Assembly: GCA_019843655.1 (NCBI GenBank)
Contig: JACDQD010000003.1
Span: 13,890,925-13,954,924, forward strand
From: Lethocerus indicus
Taxonomy: Eukaryota > Arthropoda > Insecta > Hemiptera > Belostomatidae
Direction of reading: 5' to 3'
Length of the DNA: 64,000 nt
Below are positions 10,870 to 23,830 of this stretch, piece after piece. Both the position numbers and the translations under genes were made by a program. The notes beneath the pieces are model-generated. The model was not told the DNA's origin. It did not search any database and saw only the letters and a program-made list of their open reading frames with translations. The stretch's first letter is position 1. Every line of letters begins with the position of its first letter.

Positions 10870-13466
10870 GACTGAGATATAAAATTTAACTGATGTTAAA
10901 TTATGCAAAGACCTATCCGGGCTCATTGGAAAAGAAAATCACGAGTAGCAATATGCCTAAAACCAGGGACTGTCCCTGCCCCTTGCGCCTTATGCAATGG
11001 GGAGCACCCTGCCAATTTAATGGTAGTCTTTTCTATTTGATGTATTTAAATCCGAAATTTCTGTAGAATCTATGCCGATGTTATTTATTCGATGTTTAAA
11101 CCTCTGTCGTAAACATAAATGTCGTGTCTCGTAAACTGTACAAGTTTATTTTTATAATGCAATAAATACTGACGTTTTTCTCTTTTATTCTGGCTCTATA
11201 GAGGGTCCTACAGTTAAAATGAGTTCCATCCGCAATCAAGTCAAACATTAAATTGATTGAAGTTTAATTTTCAGATTACTAACGGGCGTTTAATTGTTCT
11301 TTAAGCCAACGCCACTGGTAATCGTGTTTGGGTCATTTATTGAATAAACTTTTCAAATTTACTTGTTGGATTTAAGGCAGCGTATTCCAAATAAATAAAT
11401 TCTCATCTACACGGAAATAAACTCCTAAATAACGAGATATTCACACAGTATGCATAGTTGGAATTACGAAAACACTATATGAGTGCAAAATTAAAAGCTC
11501 AAATTTTATTTAAACTGCTTGATTTACAATTCAGGGTTGTTACCTGTTATTAAAATATTTTTTTGTTTTTTGTTATATCCTTCGTTATCAATTCAGCGGA
11601 TGTCTGAGGTTAAGCTATCTTATCAGGTTATTTGGTCAAAGGTCCCTTGGACGAGCTACCTCATCCCGTGTCACTGTAATATTTGTATACTCAATTAACT
11701 GAATTAACTTGGGGTTTGTTCAGAGGCTCCTTCCACGTCCTCAAACTGGCTCCCTTTACTGTTCTATTTGTTCTCTTTTGCGCCCCCAGGCTCCTTGATA
11801 CACCGGGGTCCGTTTTCCTTTCCCAAAGGGTGGGCTTGGAATTTAAAATTGTCTTTCGTATTACCCCTACTCAGCTCTACTGTAGCCTAATTTACTCGGT
11901 CTGAATGCCTGAGTTTTCAGAAGTAAAACTGTAACACACAACGGGGCATACATACAATTCGGTATGCTTCGGTATACCTTTCCTAAGAATAGGCATATTT
12001 CTTTCATATTCTCAACCACTTACTCTAACCAAGAGACTTACTGAAGTCAGTGTAAAATATAGAAAAAAACCATTGCAAAATCTTAATCCTTACAAAATGC
12101 CGATGGAGTTATTGTCGTCTGACAAAGGGAAGCGACAGGGGGGCAACTGTGTAAATAAAAGAGGGAATAAATTGGAGGCCAAAAATAAAAACACTCCATG
12201 AGATAGTGAAACGAAATTGGTTTTGGGATGGCATAATTCAGGGGCCGAATCTAGAGCCGGGGCCCGGACGGCGGATATTATTTACGACGCGGAACGCGAT
12301 TGGTGTACTTAAAACGGGAAGGGGGGGGGCTTATTCCCCAGGATGCGGGGCTGATTTGAATATTTTATTTTTTAATGCGCTTCCCCCTGTTTTATATTCC
12401 CCCTCGCCGTCGAAAACGGGGATACGGCGAGCAGTCGCCCACCGCCAAGAGGATATCGGAAAGGATCATATTTGGTGAAACCCCGATTTTTTCAGACACG
12501 GATGAATTCATTCTTCTGATAACAAATTCTAGCAATTGAATACACTTATTGACTCTAAAAGCGTACAGCACATATGTTTAAAAAGTGTATACAGGGGTAT
12601 AAGGGGGTTTTATTTTTATTCCCTTCTTATATATTTGATCCGCAAGAGGTTTCATCTACATTTTCGGATGATGGTGAGATTCCAAAACGAATTTAGAATA
12701 GTAGTAAATAATACCTAACAACCTCACATTATCTTAGGTCAATGCAAAAAGAAACGAAAATAACGAACTATTAAACATTTTATGATTTGTAACTACATAC
12801 ATAATATTGCATAGCTACCAGTTGTACATGGGTGTAAACACTATACTAGGGGTAATCGTCATCTGAATCTTAGTTATATATAGATAATAAGTTATATATA
12901 CGTTAGTTATATAAAGTTTCTATAATATAAAGTATTAATATGACGGTAAACTCTTTTGTCGCTGGTCTAGCAACAAAAAATCAATCCATAGTGAGCTGGA
13001 TCAAAACATTCACCCGAGTGGTAGGTAATATTCCTAGCCTTCAGGGCTCCAATAACACAACTAACTACTTAAATTGACTTCCAAATAAACCATGCATGTA
13101 TACATGTACACCACTTTGTTATTACAGACACGCTTTGCTGTTAGCAGATCACGAAAAATAGATTTTACCCAGTTATTGGGAATAATGTTATTAAAACGGA
13201 ACATTTTGACATAAAACTAAAAACATATTAGATAGAGTGATCTGATCCAAGAGAGTCGAACATCACTAAATTCTTTACTTAATTTTTAAACTTGAATTTA
13301 ATTAAGATTAAATTAATTTCCAGATTGGGCATTCATTGAATTCAGATATTTTGATCAGCGTCCCACGCCTGAATTTAGGCCAAACTAGGCAACTTCAGAC
13401 ATGGGATGGCTACTGGCAATGGCAGTTTTTAATTAGTTCGTGAATTATTAAAAGCGTCCCGAATAA
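10870..13466. other. Centre between the inverted arms, no gene seen
   Basis: About 2.6 kb of mixed composition. Frames at 11683-11904, 12206-12478 and 12536-12718 are short and unrecognised; none shows transposase or polymerase motifs. Contents include a 15-bp near-palindrome CAGGGACTGTCCCTG at 10964-10978, a 12-bp palindrome CATGTATACATG at 13095-13106, and three AGTTATATA words at about 12870-12915. A GC-richer island lies at about 12120-12480. Confidence 0.5.
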
Positions 13467-14062
13467 GTTGTCGTCAAGATTGGCGTCTGATAATTTAGTA
13501 ATTACACTGCTGGTAAAGTGGGATTTAGAATATTAACGGGAGGAAAGTCTCATATCAAAACGTATATGAATACTCCAAATATTCGGTTTTTCTAAATATT
13601 ATGGTTGATGAAATAATTATTCACCAACTACTTGATAGAAGAAATAGTTGCGTGAGAGTATTAGGCACATTAATCTTTACAAAACCTGTTTAACGAACGT
13701 AGGAATTTGTCTCTTTTTCAATTTTCTTGAAGATTTGGAAATTATTATAATGGAGAGGAACATAATTTTCAATTAAATTTGAATTAGTCTGTGTAGATAG
13801 ATACTTAGCAATTCGGTTTTTGAACGAGGAAACGTTTTACTGCGATATTTGATCAGATTTACGGCGCTGATACTAGGCCGCGTGTCCTCCCAGTCGTGCG
13901 GGTCTAGTATCAGCGCCTGCCACTACAGAAAACGTTTTCTTCATCCCACAATAATTTTTATTACAGTAAAATGTGTCAATCATAATATATACATAAATAT
14001 TTATTCTAAGTTGTATAAATCATAATAAAATAATTGCTGCAATGTATTTTACGTCGATGGAA
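13467..14062 (-). repeat. Right arm of long inverted repeat
   Basis: Reverse-complement partner of 10139-10869. Its outer part TAATTGCTGCA ends at 14041 and homology continues to about 14062. Its inner end is at GTCGTCAAGATTGGCGTCTGATAA. It is shorter than the left arm because it lacks the tandem terminal unit. Confidence 0.85.
13863..13917 (-). repeat. 55-bp hairpin in right arm
   Basis: GGCGCTGATACTAGGCCGCG opens the hairpin and GCGGGTCTAGTATCAGCGCC closes it; 14 terminal bases pair perfectly. Compared with the left copy, three positions differ and the stem remains intact in both copies. Confidence 0.9.
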
Positions 14063-16480
14063 AGTTCGTCAGTTTGTTCTGCCCCCACCGCGGGCCCCCA
14101 CCGCGGGGTTATTTAAACACGAGCGGAACCCATTTCAACCCCATGCCGTACAATAATTTAAGTTGTTGTTCTATGCCTTTCATTCATCGTTAATTAATAG
14201 TTTCAATGATTCCCTATTGAGTCACAGGAAAAATTCCCTCGCTTCTGAATAAATTTTAATCTCCTGGAGTAAATAAGATTTACAGTTTCCTAGTAGGAAA
14301 AACGGTTACATCTATGTAATCTATATCGATTATATCTGGACTTTTTAGTAATGCAGAAACAGTTCCAGTTCGATATTTTACCGCCGCCGGACTGATATAA
14401 CTTGGGACGCTTCGGGCTAAGCAGTGGGACATAGCTTTTCATTTTTACCCTTGTCCTAATCTGCTCTCGAGTCTGCCGTCACCCGAGTTTAATATGCGAT
14501 ATACGACGGGGGGAGGGTGACCCACCCCTCAGTAGAAATGAATTATTCAATAAGATACATTTATTATGTATTATTAAGATTGGGGTTTATGGAAACTAGG
14601 AGGCTTGAAAACCCCCCGAGGCCTGAATATACTTTGGCGGCGCCGGGTCTAGCGCATTCTCGACTTTTCGGTGTCACCGACAAGTCCTATACGGAACAGT
14701 AACAGGAATGTAGGTAACTATTATTTACAGAAAAGAAAGGTACACAAGCCGCTGGTTTAATTTTTTCCTGTGGCACACACTCGATTGAATATAAATTGCC
14801 AGTTCTTTATGGGTGTTCGCAGTTAATATTTGCGCCGTACAAACGAATCTGTTTTGAGCGGGCCTGGAATAAAGCAATTACTCGTCCATCAGTGTAACAC
14901 CAATGTCGTTCTTAAGGAATTTTACTTTAATACCGGGGAACTCTGGGACCTCGGACGGGTGTCCATAATCTCCCGAATTAGTTTGGAGCCTGCTCTGAAG
15001 TCATCAGGGGCCCCTCCACCCTCTCTCTCTCTCCTCCTCCAACCGGAAATTGAATTTATTTAATAGGTCGATATAATTTTTCAGAAACTAATTAAAAACT
15101 TCTCCAGCTCGCTGCGGAAGTCCCTAGGACCGGCAGTACGGTGTAACGAACTTTAAAGTTGGTGCCGGGACCCCGGCTCCGGAATATATTAGGCCCTGAT
15201 CAGGAGGAGTAAGTGGAGTTACACGAGTTTCGGAGGGGTGGGCTTGATTACTACATTGCTTAAATCCAGTGCGCTCCAACCCTTGCCCCAACCCTAGACT
15301 TGTATCCGCCTCGTCTATCTACTTTCTGTCCCGACCTAGGGCTTCTAGAAAAATTACTTCCGCAGTAGTCCTTTATTTTTAATTTATAAATTATGCAAAA
15401 ATAATTAAGACGGTAACAATCGAATAGATTTTATAGAGCTTCATGATCTCAATGTTTAGATTCATAATTAATTATTAAAATCCTGATAGACAATTTTAAA
15501 AATCCGAGGCATTTATGTTAATAAATGCTCGTTTAAATCCCATCGTAGTTTGATATCTGATATTGTTAATCGATAATATTGTCGCCATTCTGGCGGCCCA
15601 ACGAATATTCCAATTAGGCTCGGGTCCGCGGGGGCCAGACCCTAACGCGATACGGCGTACATAATTTTTGACTCCCGGTTTACTTTTGGGAGGATCAATC
15701 GATCGGATTTCGAATTGACTGGGATGAGTTTATGGGATTAGCGGGGCGGGGTTAGGTGGGCGGTTGAGTGGGAATTGAGGAGTAGAGGGGTGGCGAGGGG
15801 AGTCAGTACGAGTGGCCGATTGTTTGAACAGCCACTGACCCAAATGGAAATACGAGCTGGGCCTGTTTGGAATTCCATCGACACAAGTCCCGGGCCTTTC
15901 CCCATTTTAAATTTGGCCCCACGAGCTAGATAAAGAAGAACACGGTTCGTTAATCTACATCGAGAGGAACAATCAATCAAGAATCAACCTTATAATATAC
16001 TTTAAATTCTTTGATTCTCCCGATTAAACTTTAACATTTTTTAATACGAATCGTCGAAGATCCCTTGGACTAATTTAGGCAGTATGTGCCTGGCGTGGTT
16101 AATGTAACGAGTGCTCAAATTAGAGTAATGAAAAGGTGTTAAATGATGCTTTGCAATGTGGTAAACCGAGATTAAATTACTAATAGAGATTTACTAACTC
16201 AGAAATTAAAAATTTAAGCGGTGTCGAATATTTTCTACAATTTTCAGTCTCGAACGCACAACGACGAAAGCATACTATCCACTAAACTGTAGCATACCAC
16301 TAAATTGTAGAGCAACATTGTAAGAGCCGGGACGCGTGCGTTCCTTTATATTATTTCCGAATAATCCGACATTTATTTATACTGGTTACGTATTTAAGTA
16401 ACCGCATTATCGTGCAAATCCAACTAGGCCATTTTAACTTCAGCGGACTCGAAATACATCTCAACCCTGAGTTGATATTC
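14063..16480. other. Gene-free mixed stretch
   Basis: AT-rich DNA with GC-richer islands at about 14380-14700, 15000-15350 and 15580-15920. The 15720-15800 part is G-rich on the plus strand. A 10-bp palindrome CCTGATCAGG lies at 15195-15204 and a short (CT)n run at about 15020-15040. Short frames here (61-80 codons) are not recognisable. Confidence 0.45.
14386..14440 (+). mobile_element. Possible SINE tail fragment
   Basis: AAGCAGTGGGACAT at 14419-14432 is identical to 39800-39813, where it follows a tRNA-like box B. AGCAGTGGGA following box B is, from memory, a common tail of insect tRNA-derived SINEs. No box A or box B is convincing at this copy, so it is only a tentative fragment. Confidence 0.25.
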
Positions 16481-16680
16481 AGTCTCCGTGGCGAGGAATA
16501 AGAAAGTGAATAAATACAATAGGGGGCGAGGTCTGGCAAAAGGGTCGAGAGAAAGGGGGGGGATTTTAGCTTGGGGCTGTGTGAGCGGTGGCGGGGGTTT
16601 AAGAAACTTATTTGGCGAAAGTTCAAACCCGTCCGAAACTCTCGGGTTCATCAATTGTGCCGGGTTGCCGGTGGAAGAAA

Positions 16681-16705
16681 GGGGGAATGGGGGAAGGGGA
16701 AGGGG
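16681..16705 (+). other. G-quadruplex-forming motif
   Basis: Four G-runs of 5, 5, 4 and 4 bases are separated by 2-3 nt (AAT, AA, AA). This satisfies the standard G3+N1-7 definition. It lies in a G-rich island at about 16545-16860, where frames are open on both strands through skewed composition. Confidence 0.75.
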
Positions 16706-16899
16706 AAGGCGGGAAGTAAAAGTGAGGCCCTGAGAGAAATAGGCGGTGGTGGCTAGGGGTACGGCGAGACGAGGAGCCGGCTAATGCCGAGAGGAACTGT
16801 GGCCGGTGAAGCGGTGACGCGAGGTATCCGTCAGCCGGAGCCCCCCAACTCCCCAACCGATAACCCGTTTTCGCCACCTTCGGGCTCCTCCCTTTAATA

Positions 16900-19800
16900 G
16901 AGGGCTACAATCACCCTACCCACGATATCACGCCTTGATTATCCGTCAACTCTCACCGCCACCTCATATCTCACCGTGCTCATAAATCGTGCCCCTTACA
17001 GTTTAAATAATTCACCTATGACATTTATGCAATATCATCACTCTTGCCATTTTGCCGCTTAACTATCCTCGTCGGTACCGCAGAAGAGTACCGTACTGGA
17101 GAAAAATATGAAATGAAGCTCGAAAATATAATTTATAATGTAACTGCAGTATCAGTAAGTCAAGATTGCTGGGAGGCTACTTTCTCAGCAGCCTACACGT
17201 GTGAGCCCGCACAGACAGAATATCACACAGCGTTCCCATCAATATACGTGGACAAATATTGATTGATATTGATGCATTAATGATTCAATCCAATATTTCA
17301 GTTTCCTCCGTGTCGAAAATCTGCCAAGCACAGTGAAGGCGGTCAAGGGAGTACACATAAATCGAGTAGAGAGTACCTATAATTCGTTTACCTGATCAGA
17401 GCCCAAATTAACCGGCGCCTAATTGACCTCCTTCGCCATCTTCGGCCTCCGTTTAATCGGATCAGGTTCAACGTGCCAGATTGCCCTTGATTATCCTAAA
17501 TTTCCTACCACCTAATTGCTTATTGAAGTGCAAACCGATTGCATCTAATATATCGGCACTTTTTGTATGTTTTTTTGTCCAAATTGAAATGGCACTATCT
17601 GCAAAAGTTAGCTTCCAGCGTAGGGATTTCGATTTTATCTATACATTACTTTTACCTCATTACTTGTAGTACCTCATTACTTATTGTAGACGGTATAGAC
17701 ACAAATTTAAATCCGAAACCCCGTTTAACCTTAACTAATGTTAAATTTTGATTATTTTTATTATTTTCCAGGGCCAGATTTATTTTAATTAATTCTACTA
17801 ACAAATGAACAGAAAACGCCTAAATAACTGTTGTTTAGTTGCCTTCGGCGTTCCTTTAACAGATGGCCTGGCCGAGGGTTCAAATCTTGATTGCCCGGAC
17901 TTGCGGCTCTTCCTCCGACGTCTACCAGATACGTCTCCTTTCTCCGAGGGTGAAGTTAATCGCCCCTGTTACTGCCCGGTTATAAATCAGAGCCAATTGC
18001 TGACGTAGGCAGCAAACCCCCACCCTTACCAAGCCCTTTCTTAGACCACCGTGTTTCAGCATTGGAAGTCCTGCTTTCTACAATCTGCAACCGGGTTAGA
18101 CAAACTCGGGAGTAAAGAACGGAGACGAGTTTGGCATACGTTAGGAGATAATAATGTATTTTCGAATCTATTAAAAGCAACATTTTTTAAACTTAACTCA
18201 CGGATTCTGTAGATTGGGTTAAGTTCAATTGCATGTTGTGCATTGTACAATAAAACCATGTCTTATTATTTAAGTTCAAACGAATTCGGTAAAAAAGCGA
18301 TTTCTAGGATTCGGTAAATAAGAGTTTCCCATTCAAAAATTTAATAATTACGAAAATAAATTATGAACCGCTGATATATTTTCTGCCCGATGGCTTGAAC
18401 AAATAAAAGCTTTTGAAGAGAAGTAACTCAACCGCAAAAACCGAGGAACATGGAAGTTTACTTTAACTGAAGTGAAACGAATTGAAGAGAATTGAAAATA
18501 ATCCGATTATTGAAAATATCAGTTAGCCGTTTATCGATCAATCGTTATCTGATGAGTAAATGAGTAAATTATATGAGCGTATTTACGTATTTATAACGGT
18601 ATTCTACAATTACCATTATGTTTGATTTAGGTCCTTTTAAAAGTGTTTTGTCTCAAACAAATGGACCGATTAAGACAACTAAAAATATTCCCTAATTATA
18701 CTAACTCACTAGTACTAGGTTTTAACGCGGTACAGGACGGGAATGCATCGTTAATCCTTTCTGAAACTTATTACTTAAAAATAAAAAATCGAATGAAAGG
18801 AATCTAAAGGTTACCATTAAAATTTCATGGGAATTGATGGGAAGATTGAGCCCCGGTGTTGGAGAGGAGATGGTGTCGTCAAAGTGCGGATCCCCATTTG
18901 GGTCTCACACTAAGCGACACAAATCGCTTTGGATCTATATTCTAGAACTAATCCGAGAGATATTGCACTACGAGTGTTTCGCTACAATTCCGTTGTCTTT
19001 GCTGCAATGCAGTAATGTAGAGGACTGAAAATAGGCGAATCATTTGTGCGATTTAAGCAATGGATTCAATAGGACCGCGTAAATTTAGGTTCCGGGAAAA
19101 GATGAGATCGACGGGGAATTCCAAAGTCGCGGGTGATTCAGGGTCAGGTTTAATTTGATTGAGAACAATCAGCCAGTGAAAGATGAGGAAAGTGAACCTG
19201 TCATTGTTGGCCACTGATGATTACGAGCATATTCTTATTTTTAAATTATCCTATTATTTATGCAGCGAAAAATTCTCAGTACGCAATTTGGTAAATACTA
19301 TTTACACAACTACTCGCGATGTGCACGGCAAATTACATTAGTTTCCTGACGATTATTGCTTTCGACGGAACTTCCTTCAAGGTAGCATTATTGGATATTC
19401 GAACCAAAGCGAAGTCCAATTGGAATGTTGTTTGATACGTATACCGGAGTTTATATAAAGCTCCCCTTACCGAATTCAAATAGCATGCCCCCGTTTACCA
19501 TCGATCTTTCAGGGAGCTGCCTTATTGTTGAATACTTTAATCTTACAGATATTGAGACTCCATCACTCTGTCTGGTATTTCTGACCTCATTTTATGTACA
19601 CAGGGAAATAATTATGATTGGAAGAACTGTGTAACACGGAAAAATCTGTGTTAAATTAAGAAATTTCAAAGGTAACTGACGTACGCTGCATTTATAATAA
19701 TAATAATAACGATAGTTGTTATACCTTGGTGGTATGTGTGAGTTTTGCGATTTCAGTAATGTTTGGCAACTGATTCTGAAATAATTCACTTCTGAACCAA

Positions 19801-20640
19801 CTTTATTCCTCTTCATCGTGGACTCTTCCTTGCCGTTGTTAATTACTTAAGTTAACTGAGATAGACAATGGAAAAAAATAGCACCATTTAATTTCAAGGA
19901 GCAGATGGTTCAGGAGGTAAAAATCGTCTCTTGAAGAAGAACTGGAAATAAAGTTTTCTAGACAGAGCAATTGTTTTTCTTTTCTTGGATGTGGAATTAG
20001 TTTCCATTATTTTCTATCTTCGGTTTATTTTAAGATACGTATGTACTAAAATACTCCAACACTTTAGGAAGTTTTAAAGAATTCAAGACCGGTTTGGCCT
20101 TTCGGTTTTTCGAACTAAAAGACCGTGATCATTATAGAACTTTGCACTCCTTCCAGTAATATGCGATATTATTGGATCGAACCATCATTCTGCGCATAGA
20201 GCGCGGCGTGTTCTGTTTGTGAGAAAATATTTTATTTATGCCGTTCTTTTTGGATCAGTCAGGTTCAGTTTTTGTTCCACTTCACAGGGTGTATAACAAC
20301 ATTTCAGACCTCTTACTATCGAGGCCATTTATTCTCTCATTCCAACGTCCCTCCTAAACCGTTGGGGAATATCTCTTGTAGTAGAGTCTTTGCTCGCTCC
20401 ATCGCGGTCCCCAGTCACTTTCCAATACTTTCCAATAACTTTCCCACAAAACAACAACTGCACAATAGTCAGGCGAAGCGCTGCGATCCGAAATATCGGG
20501 AGTGCTACTTAGCTCGGGGCTTCATAGCCCAGTAGCGCTCTGGCTTTTGAATTAGATTTTAAGCAAAGTACGAGCAACTGAGTTTAGCCCTTGGAAACAA
20601 CGAACGGCCTATTACGGCGACTGGAAGGTGGGGGGGCCTA
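16900..20640. other. Gene-poor AT-rich stretch
   Basis: No supportable gene. Frames are at most 87 codons. It contains a SINE-like fragment at 17836-17890 and a short (ATA)n run at about 19693-19709. Otherwise I see nothing structured. Confidence 0.5.
17836..17890 (+). mobile_element. tRNA-derived SINE-like fragment
   Basis: GGTTCAAATCT at 17877-17887 matches the RNA polymerase III box B consensus (GGTTCRANTCC) closely. TAGTTGCCTTCGG at 17836-17848 resembles box A, and the 41-bp spacing is close to that of tRNAs. No acceptor stem pairing is evident, so a functional tRNA is unlikely and a degraded SINE head is preferred. Confidence 0.35.
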
Positions 20641-20713
20641 CAAATTAATAGCTTTTTGTCGTCGCGGTTCCGGTTCGAGGGAAAGCCGCGGCGAGAGTAA
20701 AACATTGTGGCGT

Positions 20714-20810
20714 CAACCCCCGGCCCTCTCCAACCCCACTCAACCCCCTACACCACCACCCGACCTAACACACCGACATAACTTTCCCCAACAAACTTCC
20801 ACCGACCCCA
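20714..20810 (+). other. C/A-rich, G-poor tract
   Basis: About 100 bp dominated by CCCC and CCACC runs with very few G after the first 20 bases. It has i-motif potential on this strand and G-rich potential on the other. The 77-codon Pro/Thr-rich frame through it reflects composition. Confidence 0.7.
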
Positions 20811-22780
20811 CTTGGGCGAAATGATGGAAGTAGGTCGCATAAATTTCCACATCGGTTAGTTGGGTAAAACAATGGGGAAACAACTGGCTCAAAGGAGGCA
20901 TTCGTTCCCCCAAGCACCTACCCTATGCATCGGTCAACGACTGAATGGATTCCAAGTTGGGTTGTGGAAAGACTGCAAGTTCCGTACATAATTTCAATGC
21001 CGGATTAATGAAAACTGATTACTCGATTTGATTTCAAAAATCAAATTTACACTTGCAACTATTGCAATAACACACCTGTTAGTATATTTTTACTTTTAGC
21101 GTATAATACTCGCCTGTATAGCCTGTAATCTACTGGGGCCCATTCCTTCATATTCATTCTTCACTTTTTACAAATATTAATATATCATTCATATATTACA
21201 CCCTAGTTTTAATTACGAACTGCAACGATGTGATTTAACCTGGAACTGAATTTTCCAGTGGCAACGTTGCTCTAAATAATAATAAGTAATAACATTCTTA
21301 ATTTTCACTAATGAAAATGAAAATTCGGATCAACTGTCAGCAATGCGGATCCTTTAAATTCGTCTCCGAGATGATAAAAAGGAGCACAAGCTACTCCAAT
21401 ATTTATGCAAGCGACAAGTCTAATACAGTTACGGTCTAATGGTAAGTAATGTGTAGGTTTTTATCGTAATCTAACAAGTAAATAAAAAGAAACGGGTGAT
21501 AAGGAAAGACATTAATCCTTGCATTTAGGAGAAGGTAGAAGAGATATTTGTGAACAGACCAAATAGAGTTAGAGTTAAATTGGACGTTTAAAGGCCGCCG
21601 ATGGTGCCGACACAATTCTTCTGGGGAGAGAAGTTTGTCGAATATTGGCCCGAATTTAGGGAGGCCCCTGGGGCGTGGGGCGTGGGGCGTGGGGCCGGGG
21701 CTTGGGGCTGAGTTGTTGTACGGCCAGGTGCACGCTAGGCGGCCACTCGAAACCGCAGATCGAAAACCGAAGCGGGTTGTGGAGGGAGGGCGCCGCGCTA
21801 CACCGCCCCGCTAGTATTTTATTCCGCTTAAATTGGGCCCCGTCCCCTTCCCGCCAGTTCTTTTCCTGCACAAATGTAAATGAACTCCCCCATTTACATG
21901 TTCCCAAACTCGAACATGACATTACCGCGGAAGAAATACCGCCGGTTTAAGCACGGCGTTTAATCCATTTAGCCCGGAAACACAATCGTTAACCGGCGCC
22001 ATATCGAACGAGTAAAAACGATATATAATCCCTCGATATTTCACGCATGATCGCTCCTTGAACTCGGCCCCGCCGGTGGTGGCGTCACTCGGACAACAAG
22101 CCCGGGACTAATTACATTCCTATCTCCGACTCTTATAAGCTAACTCTATTGCCAATTACGGACACAATACTGGCCCATTAATCGTAAAATTATTCGTTAA
22201 TTATTTAGAATCCGTCTCGGGTAGAAAGATTTTTTTCAATCAGATTATAACGTCCGTTCGAGAACAGGTATCGAATTCTGTGTGGCTAGTCAAGATTGAA
22301 ACTGTAATCCGTATTTTTAGAGAGAATATTCGCAATTTGAGAAAGAACATGAGGTTCTCAAGGTGCCGAGGGCCTTATTTTGAAAACATGGGCCGCTAAA
22401 ATTTTAGATTTTAGAGTGGTGGTGGTAGTAGAGCGGCTTTATTTATAAGTAGCACGGGAAAGCCTAGGTCCGGGCTAAGGCCCAGATTCAAATTTACGGC
22501 CGGTTTTGTTGATTTATCGGGGCGTTGGTGAGGCGTGGGTGGGGGTAGGTAGGCCGCGGCTCGCACTGCCTCCGAATATATGTTGCCGACTAGGGGGAAA
22601 TCTATATGTTGCCTCGGCATTGGGCCCTCGACCTCAACCCTCCTCAAGCCCAACACTCCGGGATAACCTAATGTGTTATTGAAACGCCCCGTCCAATAAG
22701 TGTCCCCCGCCCCCTCCAACCCGCCTGATCTTTCATATCGCCTCTATCCCTAGGGAGAACATCAAATAACGCCGGCTCAA
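20811..22780. other. GC-richer islands without a gene
   Basis: Islands at about 21580-22080 and 22400-22780. Frames of 88, 91 and 102 codons lie on opposite strands of the same DNA, as expected from low stop density in GC-rich sequence. No domain is recognised. Confidence 0.45.
21670..21707 (+). repeat. GGGGCGT tandem repeat with G-quadruplex potential
   Basis: GGGG runs at 21670, 21677, 21684 and 21691 are spaced exactly 7 bp apart by CGT, followed by two further GGGG runs at 21697 and 21704. Six G-tetrads in 38 bp is a strong quadruplex candidate and also a small tandem repeat of the unit GGGGCGT. Confidence 0.85.
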
Positions 22781-23830
22781 CCTATATTCAAAATAAGGCT
22801 CAGGTTAAGGGTTAGGAAAATAAAAATGGTTTAATAATAATTCGATCTTAATATTAATTCTGTACTATTGTTTTCTTTTTAATTGTTAATCACGTGTGTT
22901 AATTAACGTATCAGTGGAAAATTGTACTGAGTGGATATCGTCGACATTTTTGTTATTCTAAGATATAACAGTATGAAACTTTGTTCAAAAGTTCTTTGCA
23001 AATATTTTTCCTTCCTGTAATAAAATATGAAGGACCTAATAACCAAAGTCTGGAATGCTCGATAATTAAGAAAAGTCGATAAACTTCAAACTCTGTCTCT
23101 ATGTTGTCAGGGTGAGGGCTCAAAAAGTAGAAAGTGAGAAAGAAAGTTACAGAAATGCGTTAATATTGTTCCTTTACTTCAAGCAATATCGACATCAAAT
23201 ATATGAATAATATCGATGTTTTATATTGGAAATTTTTGGAAAGTAATTTTTAATTGACAAGTTATGTAAAACTCTGTCATATATATGCGGGTTTTATACT
23301 TATTCGAGCGATAATAGTGATAATATTATTTCAAACCGTTGCGGTGCCTGAAAGAAATACTTGACTAAAGGAAAAGTAATTAATCTAGAGAATGGACAGG
23401 TACTACTACATTTGGTGCAAACAAAAATTGACATCATATCCCATTATTTAATTTGGAAAATTGCCTGGCATCATCAAATTATTAGAAGTTGGATGGTTTA
23501 GTGAGCAACAAAACATTGTTTCAGGCTTAGAAAGAATGATAGAAATAATCAAATATTTCCGGAGTTCCGGCCATAGTTGGAACTTCTAAATTATAGTTTT
23601 AGAGATAGCCGCGAGACTGTGGCGTGATTAATGGGCCGCGGTTGTTATCTACGAAATGCAGCTGTCGCTCAAGTGACGCGCTTTGCTGTGCCAACTCGTG
23701 CCCATAAGAGAAAAGAATCCTCTGTAGCAACCATTCCCATGGTAGCAATTAGGCTGCGTTGAGTGGATGAAAGTTCTAACGCCGGGCTTCCTTCAATGGG
23801 GGCAGTCCCGCCTGCCTTCACCGCATTGAC

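Larger units (their letters stand above)
10139..14062. mobile_element. Candidate mobile element with long inverted repeats
   Basis: Two arms of about 730 bp (10139-10869) and 596 bp (13467-14062) are diverged reverse complements flanking about 2.6 kb. The outer ends pair as TTCCAACGACGAAAGACAT (left) against ATGTATTTTACGTCGATGGAA (right, read inward). The inner ends pair through GACGCCAATCTTGAC and its complement. The arms differ by many substitutions and small indels, so the copy is old. No transposase, integrase or reverse transcriptase is visible in the centre and no clear target-site duplication could be assigned. Possible identities are a foldback-type transposon, two independent insertions of one repeat in opposite orientation, or an ancient inverted duplication. 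Confidence 0.55.

Noticed and set aside
10870..13466. Transposase or polymerase gene in the centre of the inverted-repeat element
   Set aside because: Only three short unrecognised frames; no catalytic motif is visible.
21656..21950. Overlapping frames of 88 and 91 codons on opposite strands
   Set aside because: Both run through the same GC-rich DNA; neither has a domain, and antiparallel open frames are expected from low stop density.
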